NCBI RefSeq assembly: GCF_023227905.1
Contig: NZ_JALOCF010000054.1
Span: 1-32,522, forward strand
Reading direction: 5' to 3'
Origin: Methylobacter sp.
GTDB lineage: Bacteria > Pseudomonadota > Gammaproteobacteria > Methylococcales > Methylomonadaceae
DNA length: 32,522 nt
Both the position numbers and the translations under genes were made by a program. Numbering within the stretch: the stretch's first letter is position 1; each line of letters opens with the position of its first letter. The notes beneath the pieces are model-generated. The model did not search any database. It saw only the letters and a list, made by a program, of their open reading frames with translations, and was not told the origin of the DNA. Shown here one piece after another: positions 25,416 to 32,522 of this stretch.

Positions 25416-26228
25416 ATGAGAATTTTACTGGCTTTATTGTTGTGTTTGCCCGGCTGGGCTAACGCGGAAATCTATCAATGGCAGGATGCGCGCGGCAGCA
25501 AGCATTTTTCCGACCGCCCGGTTGCCGACTCAAAAAAAGTCGATATAAAACCGGGTTACGGTTTTAACGCGGTAAAGACGGTTTACGATGGCGATACCGT
25601 CGTGCTGGAAGATGGGCGCAAAATCCGTTTATTGGGCATTAATACACCTGAGGTTCAGCACCGGGACAAACTGGCCGATGCGGGCGGGGACGAGGCCAAA
25701 CGCTGGCTGACCGACAAGCTGAAAAACACCAGAGTCCGCCTGGAGGTGGGCGTGGAAAAAACCGATAAATACGGCAGAACGCTGGCGCATTTATTCACCG
25801 AAAAAGGCGAGCACATTAATCTGCAACTGGTTGCGGCGGGTTTGGCGGCTGTCAGTATTTATCCCCCAAATCTGCATTATGTCGACGAGCTGGTTAAGGG
25901 TCAGGACCAGGCAGAGCAGGCCAAACTCGGTATTTGGCAGAGGCCGGAGTATGCAGCAATACCGGTTTCCGATCTTACCGAAGCCGGGCATCCGGGCTGG
26001 ACGCGTCTGGTAGGCAAGGTGACCAGCATTCGTAAAACCCGAAAATCGACTTATCTGGAGTTTACCGATGCATTTGAGGCGCGTATCGAAAATAAGTGGT
26101 TGAATTTATTTCCCGATGTTGACAACTATGAGGGCAAAACCATTGAAGTGCGCGGCTGGCTGAGCAAAAGCAAGGGGCATTTCTTCATGTTGATCCGCCA
26201 TCCGAGTGCGATCAAGGAAAATCCCTAA
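25416..26228 (+). CDS. Secreted DUF4124-SNase (thermonuclease-like) protein
   Basis: A 270-residue protein with a signal peptide (1 to about 17, MRILLALLLCLPGWANA). A short DUF4124 segment follows (EIYQWQDARGSKHFSDRP, 18-35), a periplasmic motif common in gammaproteobacteria. A staphylococcal-nuclease domain runs from about 55 to 175, with YDGDTV (about 58-63), IRLLGINTPE and the EKTDKYGRTLAHLF stretch holding the catalytic acidic and basic residues. A C-terminal OB-like part (about 195-265) remains. It would cut DNA or RNA in the periplasm or outside. A ribosome site GGGTAGGG is just before the ATG. It converges with nothing and is followed by a 50-bp hairpin. Its biological role is not known. 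Confidence 0.88.
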   Translation: MRILLALLLCLPGWANAEIYQWQDARGSKHFSDRPVADSKKVDIKPGYGFNAVKTVYDGDTVVLEDGRKIRLLGINTPEVQHRDKLADAGGDEAKRWLTDKLKNTRVRLEVGVEKTDKYGRTLAHLFTEKGEHINLQLVAAGLAAVSIYPPNLHYVDELVKGQDQAEQAKLGIWQRPEYAAIPVSDLTEAGHPGWTRLVGKVTSIRKTRKSTYLEFTDAFEARIENKWLNLFPDVDNYEGKTIEVRGWLSKSKGHFFMLIRHPSAIKENP

Positions 26229-26241
26229 TCAGAATATTTAG

Positions 26242-26291
26242 TTCACCACGAAGAACACGAAGAAATAAAACTTCGTGTTCTTCGTGGTGAA
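26242..26291. repeat. 50-bp perfect hairpin between SNase and rimO genes
   Basis: Perfect 21-base arms (built on CACCACGAAGAACACGAAG) enclose AAATAAAA. It could end or protect the nuclease transcript. The arm phrase is one of the dispersed palindromes seen in many environmental bacteria. Confidence 0.85.
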
Positions 26292-26361
26292 TTCTTTTAA
26301 ATTTTTATTTGAGTACCTACTCCTATAAACTAGCGCCCTTTGAACATTACCTGAGATTTAA

Positions 26362-27672
26362 ATGACTGCTCCACAAATTGGTTTTATTAGTTTGGGTTGC
26401 CCCAAAGCCCTGGTCGATAGCGAAAGAATTTTAACCAAGCTTCGTTCCGAGGGTTACACCATTTCGCCGACTTACCAGGACGCCGATCTGGTCGTAGTGA
26501 ATACCTGCGGTTTTATCGATGCCGCCGTCGAAGAATCGCTGGACAGCATCGGCGAGGCATTGGCCCAAAACGGCAAGGTCATTGTTACCGGCTGTCTGGG
26601 TTCCAGGGAAGCCGAAATCAGGGAACGTCATCCGCAAGTCTTAAAAGTCACCGGCGCGCACGCCCTCGAAGAAGTTGTCTCTGCGGTGCATGAGCATTTG
26701 CCGCCGCCGCATGATCCATTTATTAGTCTGGTGCCGCCGCAAGGCATCAAGCTGACGCCGCGACATTATGCGTATTTGAAGATTTCCGAAGGCTGCAACC
26801 ATCGCTGTACTTTTTGCATCATCCCTTCAATGCGCGGCGATCTGGTCAGCAGGCCGGTTGATGACGTAATGCGCGAAGCCGAACGTCTCGCCAATGCCGG
26901 GGTCAAGGAATTGCTGGTAGTTTCGCAGGATACCAGCGCCTATGGCCTGGACTTGAAGTACCAAAGTCGCGACTGGAAAGGCCGTGAGGTCAGAACCCGC
27001 TTTTATGAGTTAGCCGAGGCATTGGGCGATTTAGGCATCTGGATCAGGATGCATTATGTGTATCCGTACCCGCATGTCGATGAAGTGATTCCATTGATGG
27101 CCGAAGGCAAAATCCTGCCTTATCTGGACATTCCGTTTCAACACGCCAACAGCCGCATTCTTAAATTAATGAAGCGTCCTGCGGCCAGCGAGAATAATTT
27201 GGAGCGCATCAAAGCATGGCGCGAAATCTGCCCCGATATTACCTTGCGCAGCACGTTTATCGTCGGCTTCCCCGGCGAAACCGAGCAGGAATTCGAGCAG
27301 TTGCTGGACTTTATGAGCGAAGCGCAAATGGACAGGGTCGGCTGTTTTGCCTATTCGCCGGTTAAAGGCGCGGCCGCCAATGAGTTGCCCGACCAGATCC
27401 CGGAAGAAGTCAAACAGGAACGCCTGGCGCGGTTTATGGCGCATCAGGCGGAAATCAGCGCGGCGCGGTTGCAAAAAAGGGTAGGCAGAATCGAGACAGT
27501 CTTGATCGATGAAGTGGTCGAGGAAGGCGCGGTGGCAAGAAGCAAAGCCGATGCGCCGGAAATCGACGGCCAAGTGTTTATCGATGGCGCAACGCACCTG
27601 AAAGTCGGCGACTTCGTCGATGTCGAGCTGGAAGAAGCGGACGAATATGATCTGTGGGGGCGATTGGTTTAG
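26362..27672 (+). CDS. rimO: Ribosomal protein S12 methylthiotransferase RimO
   Basis: A 436-residue radical-SAM methylthiotransferase. It adds a methylthio group to the conserved Asp of ribosomal protein S12, using two iron-sulfur clusters and SAM. The N-terminal domain has cysteines 13, 49 and 78 for the auxiliary cluster. The radical-SAM motif is C-N-H-R-C-T-F-C (145, 149, 152). A C-terminal TRAM domain (about 370-436) helps hold the substrate. IGFISLGCPKALVDSERILT and the YAYLKISEGCNHRCTFCIIP region distinguish RimO from MiaB. It is alone between two hairpins. Confidence 0.96.
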   Translation: MTAPQIGFISLGCPKALVDSERILTKLRSEGYTISPTYQDADLVVVNTCGFIDAAVEESLDSIGEALAQNGKVIVTGCLGSREAEIRERHPQVLKVTGAHALEEVVSAVHEHLPPPHDPFISLVPPQGIKLTPRHYAYLKISEGCNHRCTFCIIPSMRGDLVSRPVDDVMREAERLANAGVKELLVVSQDTSAYGLDLKYQSRDWKGREVRTRFYELAEALGDLGIWIRMHYVYPYPHVDEVIPLMAEGKILPYLDIPFQHANSRILKLMKRPAASENNLERIKAWREICPDITLRSTFIVGFPGETEQEFEQLLDFMSEAQMDRVGCFAYSPVKGAAANELPDQIPEEVKQERLARFMAHQAEISAARLQKRVGRIETVLIDEVVEEGAVARSKADAPEIDGQVFIDGATHLKVGDFVDVELEEADEYDLWGRLV

Positions 27673-27682
27673 GATTTCCAGC

Positions 27683-27715
27683 AGACCTTCCAGGTTTTGA
27701 AAACCTGGAAGGTCT
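27683..27715. terminator. Hairpin after rimO
   Basis: Perfect 16-base arms (AGACCTTCCAGGTTTT and its complement) around a single G lie 10 bp after the rimO stop, followed by TTTACT. A rho-independent role is plausible, but the U-run is short. The arm is also a widely dispersed palindrome. Confidence 0.6.
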
Positions 27716-27816
27716 TTACTCCGTATTCCTCTGCTACAGGCTACGTTTGAAAATGTGGTAAGGCATATCTCTACATCTATTGATCATTGAAAGGCTAAAT
27801 TGCTAAACTCTAGTGG

Positions 27817-27835
27817 GTGTTATAATATAACATTC
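27817..27835 (+). promoter_or_regulatory. Zur box overlapping the zur promoter
   Basis: The core TGTTATAATATAACA (27818-27832) is a perfect 15-base palindrome and matches the known gammaproteobacterial Zur operator. A TATAAT -10 (27821-27826) lies within it, so bound Zur would block RNA polymerase. This indicates autoregulation by zinc. Confidence 0.85.
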
Positions 27836-27858
27836 GATTTCAGATAAACGTTTTTGCA

Positions 27859-28374
27859 ATGAACACATCCGCCGAAGCTAGCCACAACCATCCCCATTCT
27901 TCAGAACACGACCACCAAAAATGCGTCACCGAGGCTCTGGATACTGCCGAGCATTTGTGCGTGGTGCGCGGCGTGCAATTGACGCCTATCCGTCACCAAG
28001 TGCTGGAACTGATCTGGGACAGCCATAAGGCCGTCAAGGCTTATGAGTTGCTGGACCGTATCAAGCCCCTGAAAAACGGTGCAAAACCGGCGACGATTTA
28101 TCGTGCGCTGGATTTTTTGATCGAGCAAGGCCTGATCCACCGGGTCGAAAGCCTCAATGCTTTTGTCGGTTGCAGCAGTTCCGGTCATCAACACGAGCAG
28201 TTGCTGTTGATTTGTAAGCACTGCAATGAAGTCGAGGAACGCCCCGCCACTGAAGTTATGCAAGCCTTGTCGCAAGAGCTTGAGCAAGCCGGGTTTGTCG
28301 TGCACAGTAAAGCCATAGAAGTTCGCGGCATCTGCGTTAAATGTGCGGCGCTTCATGACGACGACCAAGATTGA
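27859..28374 (+). CDS. zur: Zinc uptake regulator Zur (Fur family)
   Basis: A 171-residue Fur-family repressor. The winged helix (about 35-95) has LTPIRHQVLELIWDSHKAVKAYELLDRI and NGAKPATIYRALDFLIEQGLIHRV. The C-terminal part has the structural zinc cysteines CKHC (about 114-117) and CVKC (about 161-164), and the metal-sensing stretch SGHQHEQL. The N-terminus is unusually rich in His (SHNHPHSSEHDHQK), a possible extra zinc site. With zinc bound it would repress uptake genes. The promoter has a Zur box, and another is found before the next gene, a ZnuD-like receptor, which makes Zur far likelier than Fur. Confidence 0.93.
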   Translation: MNTSAEASHNHPHSSEHDHQKCVTEALDTAEHLCVVRGVQLTPIRHQVLELIWDSHKAVKAYELLDRIKPLKNGAKPATIYRALDFLIEQGLIHRVESLNAFVGCSSSGHQHEQLLLICKHCNEVEERPATEVMQALSQELEQAGFVVHSKAIEVRGICVKCAALHDDDQD

Positions 28375-28407
28375 TTCGTTGAGGATGTCTTTCGGGTAGC
28401 CATTTGG

Positions 28408-28548
28408 GCTGCCAACCTAAGCTGGGCAGGATTAGGACCGTGGAGTGCAAGTTTCGCCTCGGCAACCGCTCCTGCTTCCGCTCCTTACCTACATCCTTGT
28501 AGGCAAAGCCTGTACTCCAGACCGACTTTCTCGTCTTTAGTTGGCAGC
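28408..28548. repeat. Nested palindrome between zur and the receptor gene
   Basis: Outer arms GCTGCCAACCTAA (28408-28420) and TTAGTTGGCAGC (28537-28548) enclose inner arms of 19 bases (28441-28459 and 28501-28519, core TGGAGTGCAAG). The inner phrase is related to the TGGAGTGCAGG unit at 13980 and 15230. It occupies most of the gap; no protein is encoded. Confidence 0.7.
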
Positions 28549-28598
28549 TCCTGTTTCCCCCATGTCCCATCTGAAGGACTTTTGAACACAAATAACCA

Positions 28599-28627
28599 TT
28601 GTCATATGTTATGTTATAACATATCAT
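28599..28627 (+). promoter_or_regulatory. Promoter with Zur box before the ZnuD-like gene
   Basis: TTGTCA (28599-28604) and TATCAT (28622-28627) are 17 bases apart, a good sigma-70 promoter. Between and across them is a Zur-type dyad: ATATGTTAT-GTT-ATAACATAT (28604-28624, perfect 9-base arms). Zur would sit on the spacer and repress when zinc is plentiful. Confidence 0.8.
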
Positions 28628-28732
28628 TTAATGCAAAATACCGTTCCATGCTTATTTACCACCAGGAGTAATGAGTTTATAAGCGTGGTTGTCGTAAATT
28701 TCCTTATTTTCCACTGAATACTTGGATATCAG

Positions 28733-30745
28733 ATGAATAAAAAAACCGCCATTTTTTTCTTGCTATCGACGACTGCGGCAGCACCGGCAGTTTATGCGGC
28801 CGAAGAAGATGTACAAGAGTTAGATGAGGTTGTGGTCACCGCGCCGTTGCAAGACAAAGCCTCCGAATCTGCCGTTCCGGTCACTGTGTTGAGCGATGAG
28901 GAGTTGCGTCTGAAAGTCGGGCGCAGCATTGGAGAAACACTGAAAAACGAACTGGGCATTACCAGTCAATCTTTCGGTCCGGGCGTCGGCACCCCGGTCA
29001 TTCGCGGTCAAAGCGGACCGCGTGTGAGAGTATTAAATAATGGCATCGGCAGCAATGACGTCTCTGCAATAAGCCCTGATCACGCCACCAGCGTCGAGCC
29101 ATTGCTGGCCGAGCGCGTCGAAGTGTTGCGCGGCCCCGCTACCTTGCTCTACGGCAGCGGCGCAATTGGCGGCGTGGTCAATGTGATCGACAACCGGATT
29201 CCGGGTAAGCTCCCGGACAAATTGCTGGGCGGTGCGCTTGAGCAGCGTTTCGACTCGACTTCCGACGAAACGTCCACGGTCATGAAAATAGAAGGCGGCA
29301 AAGGTAACCTGGCCTACCATCTGGACGGTTTTTACCGCGACCGCAATAATCTCGACATCGGGGGCTCGGCCATTGATGTCGCCGCCGCGCAAGCGACCGA
29401 TCCGACGTTGGAGGTTACTCAAAACACCCAAGGCTACATCAACAATACCTCCGCTGACGCAATCAGCGGTTCGGCCGGCGTTTCTCTGGTCGGCGATCCG
29501 GGGTTTGCCGGCGTCTCCATCAATCGTCTGGAAAATAATTACGGTATTGCCCCTGACGGCACTGGGGAAACGGCGCGTATCGATCTCAAGCAAGATAAAT
29601 ACGATTTTAAAAGCGAATTAAAAGATCCGTTTAAATTTGCTGAATCCCTGCGCATGAAGCTGGGTTATACCGATTACAAACATACCGAAATTGCTGATGG
29701 TGAGCCGGGCTCTTTTTTTACCAATAAAACCTATGAGAGCCGTTTGGAGCTAACTCATAATCCTTTAGGGATTTTTCGCGGCATGGTGGGATTTCAAGCC
29801 ATTGCCGGCGATTTTGCGGCGATTGATAAATCAACCAGTGAAGTGATTGTCCCGCAAACGCTAAGCAACAGTTACGGCGTTTTTGCGGTGGAATCGTTCA
29901 ATACCGGGACGCTTGCTAACCAACTCGGCATCCGGGTTGAAGACACGACGCTGGAACCGCAAGGGTTTTCCAGTCTTAATTACGTGCCGGTCAGCGCTTC
30001 CGCTTCCAGCTTGTGGAAGATAAACGACAGCAACAGCGTCAACTTGGCGATAACACGCTCGCAGCGCGCTCCGCAAGTGCAGGAATTGCTGGCTAATGGC
30101 TATCATGACGCTACCCGCAGCTTTGAAGTCGGCAATATAAATCTGCGTGAAGAAACCTCCTACAACCTGGATTTGGGGTATAAATTTAAAGCGGACTGGG
30201 TCAAGGCCCAGATTGACCTGTTTCATAATTGGGCGGGCGATTATATTTACCAGCAACGCAATGGCGAGTTCATAGACGATGCGCCGGTGCTCGAAACCCG
30301 CCAAGCCGATGCCACATTCATGGGCTACGAAAGCAAACTGGTTTTTCCGTTGCTGCAAAACCGTCACGGCATGGTTGATTTAACGCTGTTCAGCGATTTT
30401 ACCCGCGGCCAATTCGTCAATGGCAGTGATGTGCCGCGCATGCCGCCGTTGCGTTTCGGTTTCCAGCTCGATCACAGCAAAGGCGAGTGGAATACCAACC
30501 TGCGCCTGACGCGCGGAGAAGCCCAGACACATTCGGGCGACAACGATACCGCCACGGCCAGCTATCTGTTGCTGAGTCTAGGTACACAATACCAAGTCCT
30601 GGATTTGCACGGCGCTGATGTGATGGTGTTTGCCAAAGCCAATAACCTGTTGAACGAGAATATCCGTAACTCCACCTCTTACTTGCGTAACTTTGCGCCG
30701 GAACCGGGGCGCGGGGCGGAGATTGGGTTTAGAGTGAGTTACTAA
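28733..30745 (+). CDS. znuD: ZnuD-like TonB-dependent outer-membrane zinc receptor
   Basis: A 670-residue receptor. A signal peptide (1 to about 22) is followed by a TonB box (LDEVVVTA, about 30-37) and a plug domain with ISPDHATSVEPLLAERVEVLRGPATLLYGSGAIGGVVNVID, which is very close to ZnuD-type receptors. A beta-barrel fills the rest and ends in GFRVSY with the terminal aromatic expected for outer-membrane insertion. It would import zinc, driven by TonB. Upstream is a promoter covered by a Zur box, and zur is the neighbouring gene. No long His-rich loop is visible, unlike some relatives. Import of another metal or a metallophore cannot be excluded. Confidence 0.88.
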   Translation: MNKKTAIFFLLSTTAAAPAVYAAEEDVQELDEVVVTAPLQDKASESAVPVTVLSDEELRLKVGRSIGETLKNELGITSQSFGPGVGTPVIRGQSGPRVRVLNNGIGSNDVSAISPDHATSVEPLLAERVEVLRGPATLLYGSGAIGGVVNVIDNRIPGKLPDKLLGGALEQRFDSTSDETSTVMKIEGGKGNLAYHLDGFYRDRNNLDIGGSAIDVAAAQATDPTLEVTQNTQGYINNTSADAISGSAGVSLVGDPGFAGVSINRLENNYGIAPDGTGETARIDLKQDKYDFKSELKDPFKFAESLRMKLGYTDYKHTEIADGEPGSFFTNKTYESRLELTHNPLGIFRGMVGFQAIAGDFAAIDKSTSEVIVPQTLSNSYGVFAVESFNTGTLANQLGIRVEDTTLEPQGFSSLNYVPVSASASSLWKINDSNSVNLAITRSQRAPQVQELLANGYHDATRSFEVGNINLREETSYNLDLGYKFKADWVKAQIDLFHNWAGDYIYQQRNGEFIDDAPVLETRQADATFMGYESKLVFPLLQNRHGMVDLTLFSDFTRGQFVNGSDVPRMPPLRFGFQLDHSKGEWNTNLRLTRGEAQTHSGDNDTATASYLLLSLGTQYQVLDLHGADVMVFAKANNLLNENIRNSTSYLRNFAPEPGRGAEIGFRVSY

Positions 30746-30810
30746 CCAATGTTATTCACTGATCGTTGCGTCTGCGAAAAGATATTACATTTTGTCAGGG
30801 AGTATCCGTC

Positions 30811-30864
30811 GTAGGGCGTGCCGTGCGCGCCTTTGGCTCCCAAGGCGCGGACGGCACGCCCTAC
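30811..30864. repeat. Palindrome between convergent receptor and kinase genes
   Basis: Perfect 14-base outer arms (GTAGGGCGTGCCGT, 30811-30824, and 30851-30864) and inner arms CGCGCCTT/AAGGCGCG make one long hairpin between converging genes. It may act as a two-way terminator, although poly-T is lacking. Confidence 0.7.
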
Positions 30865-30889
30865 TCTTTCCACTCTCACCCACACTGAA

Positions 30890-32522
30890 TCACTTGTTCA
30901 ATAATATTACGACGATAAGCGCCAGGATAAAGGAAACGCCTTTCCAGAAAGCTACCGGGTTGCGTTCCAAAAGCGGCGGACGGGTTTTGTTTAGAAATGC
31001 TCGATTCGGATGACGCAGATCGTAAATGAACTCGGTCAGGTCCTCGTAGCGTTTGTAAGGGTTCGGATGCACCGCCTTTCTGATCGCATCGTCAACCCAG
31101 GCTGGAATTTCGCGATTCTCATAACGCAAGGAGTCATACATTAATTTGTTTTGCGCGGCTTTGGTCTTGCATTTGGCCACTTCAGCACCATAGGGCAGCT
31201 TGGCGGTCAACATTTGATAGGCAATCACGGCCAAGGAAAACATATCCGAACGTTCTGAACCCTGTTCCCCGAGAAAATACTCCGGTGCGGTATATTGGGC
31301 GGTCCCTAGAATATTATCGTGTCTGATCGGTGTGGTCATTTCCATAATGCCCGCGACTCTCGTTGAACCAAAATCAATGATCTTCACCGTGCCGGTACTA
31401 TCGATCATGATATTGTCGGGTCTTAAATCCTGATGCAGCATTTCCAGCCGGTGAAAAGCTCTCAAGCCTTTCGCTATTTGCTCGACAATCCCTCGCACGG
31501 TTTCCAGGTCCGGTTTCGGGTTGTCGATCATCCACTGCGTCAAGGTCTGTCCGTCAATGAATTCCGTGACGACGTATAAAAAGTTGCGTTTGCGCGTCTG
31601 TGTACAAGGTTTGAGCACATGCGCATTATTGATGCGCCGGGCGATCCAGTCTTCCATCAGGAAGCGTTCCAAATAAGCCGGATCGCCCCGAAGGGCAATG
31701 GACGGGGTTTTTATTACGGCTTGCGAGTGGGTTTCGTTATCTACCGCCAGATAAATGTGGCTGCGGCTACTGGCGTGTAACTGCCTGACAATGGTATAGC
31801 CGTCAAACAGTATCCGCGCTTCCAATACAGGCGGGAACGGTAGCTCGGTTAACGACTGGTAAAGCTCGTTAGCACTTTGTCTGGGTAAATTTTCGATCCT
31901 GACGATCTGAACGGTGAGGTTATCGGTACTGCCTTGTCGGTAAGCCTCATCGACGATCGCTTGGGCGGTGGAATCGAGATCATTCCCGGATTCACAGATG
32001 GCATGAACGATGAATTCCTGGCTGGCAAACTCATAAACCCCATCGGTCGCAAACAGGAAAATATCGCCTTTTGCCACGGGCAGGGTTTTATGGTCAATTT
32101 CAAGATGGGAATCCATTCCTAAAGCACGACTTAGATAGCTTTTGTCCTGTGAAATCCAAAGCCGATGATCGTTGGTAAGCTGTTCCAGATTATGGTCATG
32201 CAAGCGGTAGATACGTGTATCGCCGACATGGAAAATATGCGCGGTAGTGGATTTGATCACCATCGCGCTTAAGGTACAGACATAGCCTCTGTCCATATCG
32301 TAACAATACCGGCTTTGCCGGGTTTGCGCATGCAACCATGAGTTGCTTGCTATCAAAACCCGCTGTACCGACTTCTTTACCGACCAGGCTTCCGAAGTGC
32401 AAAAATAATCTTCCAAAAAGCCGGTCACCGCGGCTTGACTGGCAATATGGCTGACATCGCTGCTACTGATCCCGTCAGCCAAGGCAATAGCAATACCTTT
32501 CGAACTCAACTGCGGTTCTTTC
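30890..32522 (-). CDS. Bifunctional PP2C phosphatase-Ser/Thr protein kinase, 5' partial
   Basis: The frame is open to the window edge, so the start is outside; the TTG at 32509 is internal (KEPQLSSKGIAIALADG continues the PP2C domain). Visible are the PP2C motifs GIAIALADG, VCTLSAMV, FHVGDTRIY, FATDGV and STDNLT, which bind the metal pair. A protein kinase domain follows (about 235-480): QAVIK with the ATP Lys, MLHQDLRPDNIM (Gln in place of Arg in the usual HRD) and IIDFGS. A membrane helix at the end (VSFILALIVVILL) anchors it. Such fusions in gammaproteobacteria often sit beside nitrate transport genes; here the neighbour on that side is not seen. Targets are unknown. Confidence 0.88.
   Translation of the reverse strand, partial: KEPQLSSKGIAIALADGISSSDVSHIASQAAVTGFLEDYFCTSEAWSVKKSVQRVLIASNSWLHAQTRQSRYCYDMDRGYVCTLSAMVIKSTTAHIFHVGDTRIYRLHDHNLEQLTNDHRLWISQDKSYLSRALGMDSHLEIDHKTLPVAKGDIFLFATDGVYEFASQEFIVHAICESGNDLDSTAQAIVDEAYRQGSTDNLTVQIVRIENLPRQSANELYQSLTELPFPPVLEARILFDGYTIVRQLHASSRSHIYLAVDNETHSQAVIKTPSIALRGDPAYLERFLMEDWIARRINNAHVLKPCTQTRKRNFLYVVTEFIDGQTLTQWMIDNPKPDLETVRGIVEQIAKGLRAFHRLEMLHQDLRPDNIMIDSTGTVKIIDFGSTRVAGIMEMTTPIRHDNILGTAQYTAPEYFLGEQGSERSDMFSLAVIAYQMLTAKLPYGAEVAKCKTKAAQNKLMYDSLRYENREIPAWVDDAIRKAVHPNPYKRYEDLTEFIYDLRHPNRAFLNKTRPPLLERNPVAFWKGVSFILALIVVILLNK

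Noticed and set aside
32507..32509. TTG as start of the phosphatase-kinase gene
   Set aside because: The frame is open to the edge and the N-terminal PP2C part would be missing; the gene is partial.

Overview
The window is about 32.5 kb of a moderately GC-rich chromosome from a gammaproteobacterium. The DctA, RimO, Zur and ZnuD-like proteins read as gammaproteobacterial. The many families of intergenic palindromes and the trans-AT polyketide genes would fit a methanotroph of the Methylococcales type, but that placement is inference. No tRNA, rRNA or CRISPR array was seen.

Region 1 (1-10952) is the end of a trans-acyltransferase polyketide cluster. A PKS gene enters from the left already inside an ACP and carries ACP-KS-KR-ACP with no AT and no thioesterase. 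It is followed on the same strand by a MupA-type luciferase-like monooxygenase, a phytanoyl-CoA dioxygenase-type Fe(II)/2-oxoglutarate oxygenase and a Baeyer-Villiger-type flavin monooxygenase. On the opposite strand lie a short-chain dehydrogenase and the free-standing malonyl acyltransferase that would load the AT-less modules. Together they suggest a heavily oxidised polyketide.

Region 2 (about 10953-15583) is accessory DNA. It holds a transposase remnant, a TnpB-only IS200/IS605-type element, an ASCH-domain gene coupled to an unrecognised gene, and a UPF0175/DUF3368 toxin-antitoxin pair. The toxin-antitoxin pair lies between two copies of a long repeat, and around it are palindromes nested inside palindromes.

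Region 3 (15584-23282, minus strand) is the most interesting part: a four-gene cluster, regulator-hsdR-hsdM-hsdS. The first gene is an RtcR-like sigma-54 activator with a CARF-like N-terminal sensor, a sigma-54-competent AAA+ domain and a Fis-type helix-turn-helix. The only sizeable gap before hsdR (31 bp) contains a good match to a -24/-12 sigma-54 promoter. This looks like a signal-induced type I restriction-modification system, possibly suicidal if the methylase is silent before induction.

Region 4 (23283-32522) is mostly housekeeping: a 327-bp element with terminal inverted repeats, dctA, a secreted nuclease of the SNase family, rimO, zur with a perfect Zur box over its -10, a Zur-controlled ZnuD-like TonB receptor, and a partial PP2C phosphatase-Ser/Thr kinase fusion that runs off the right edge. 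Long hairpins sit at nearly every gene end.
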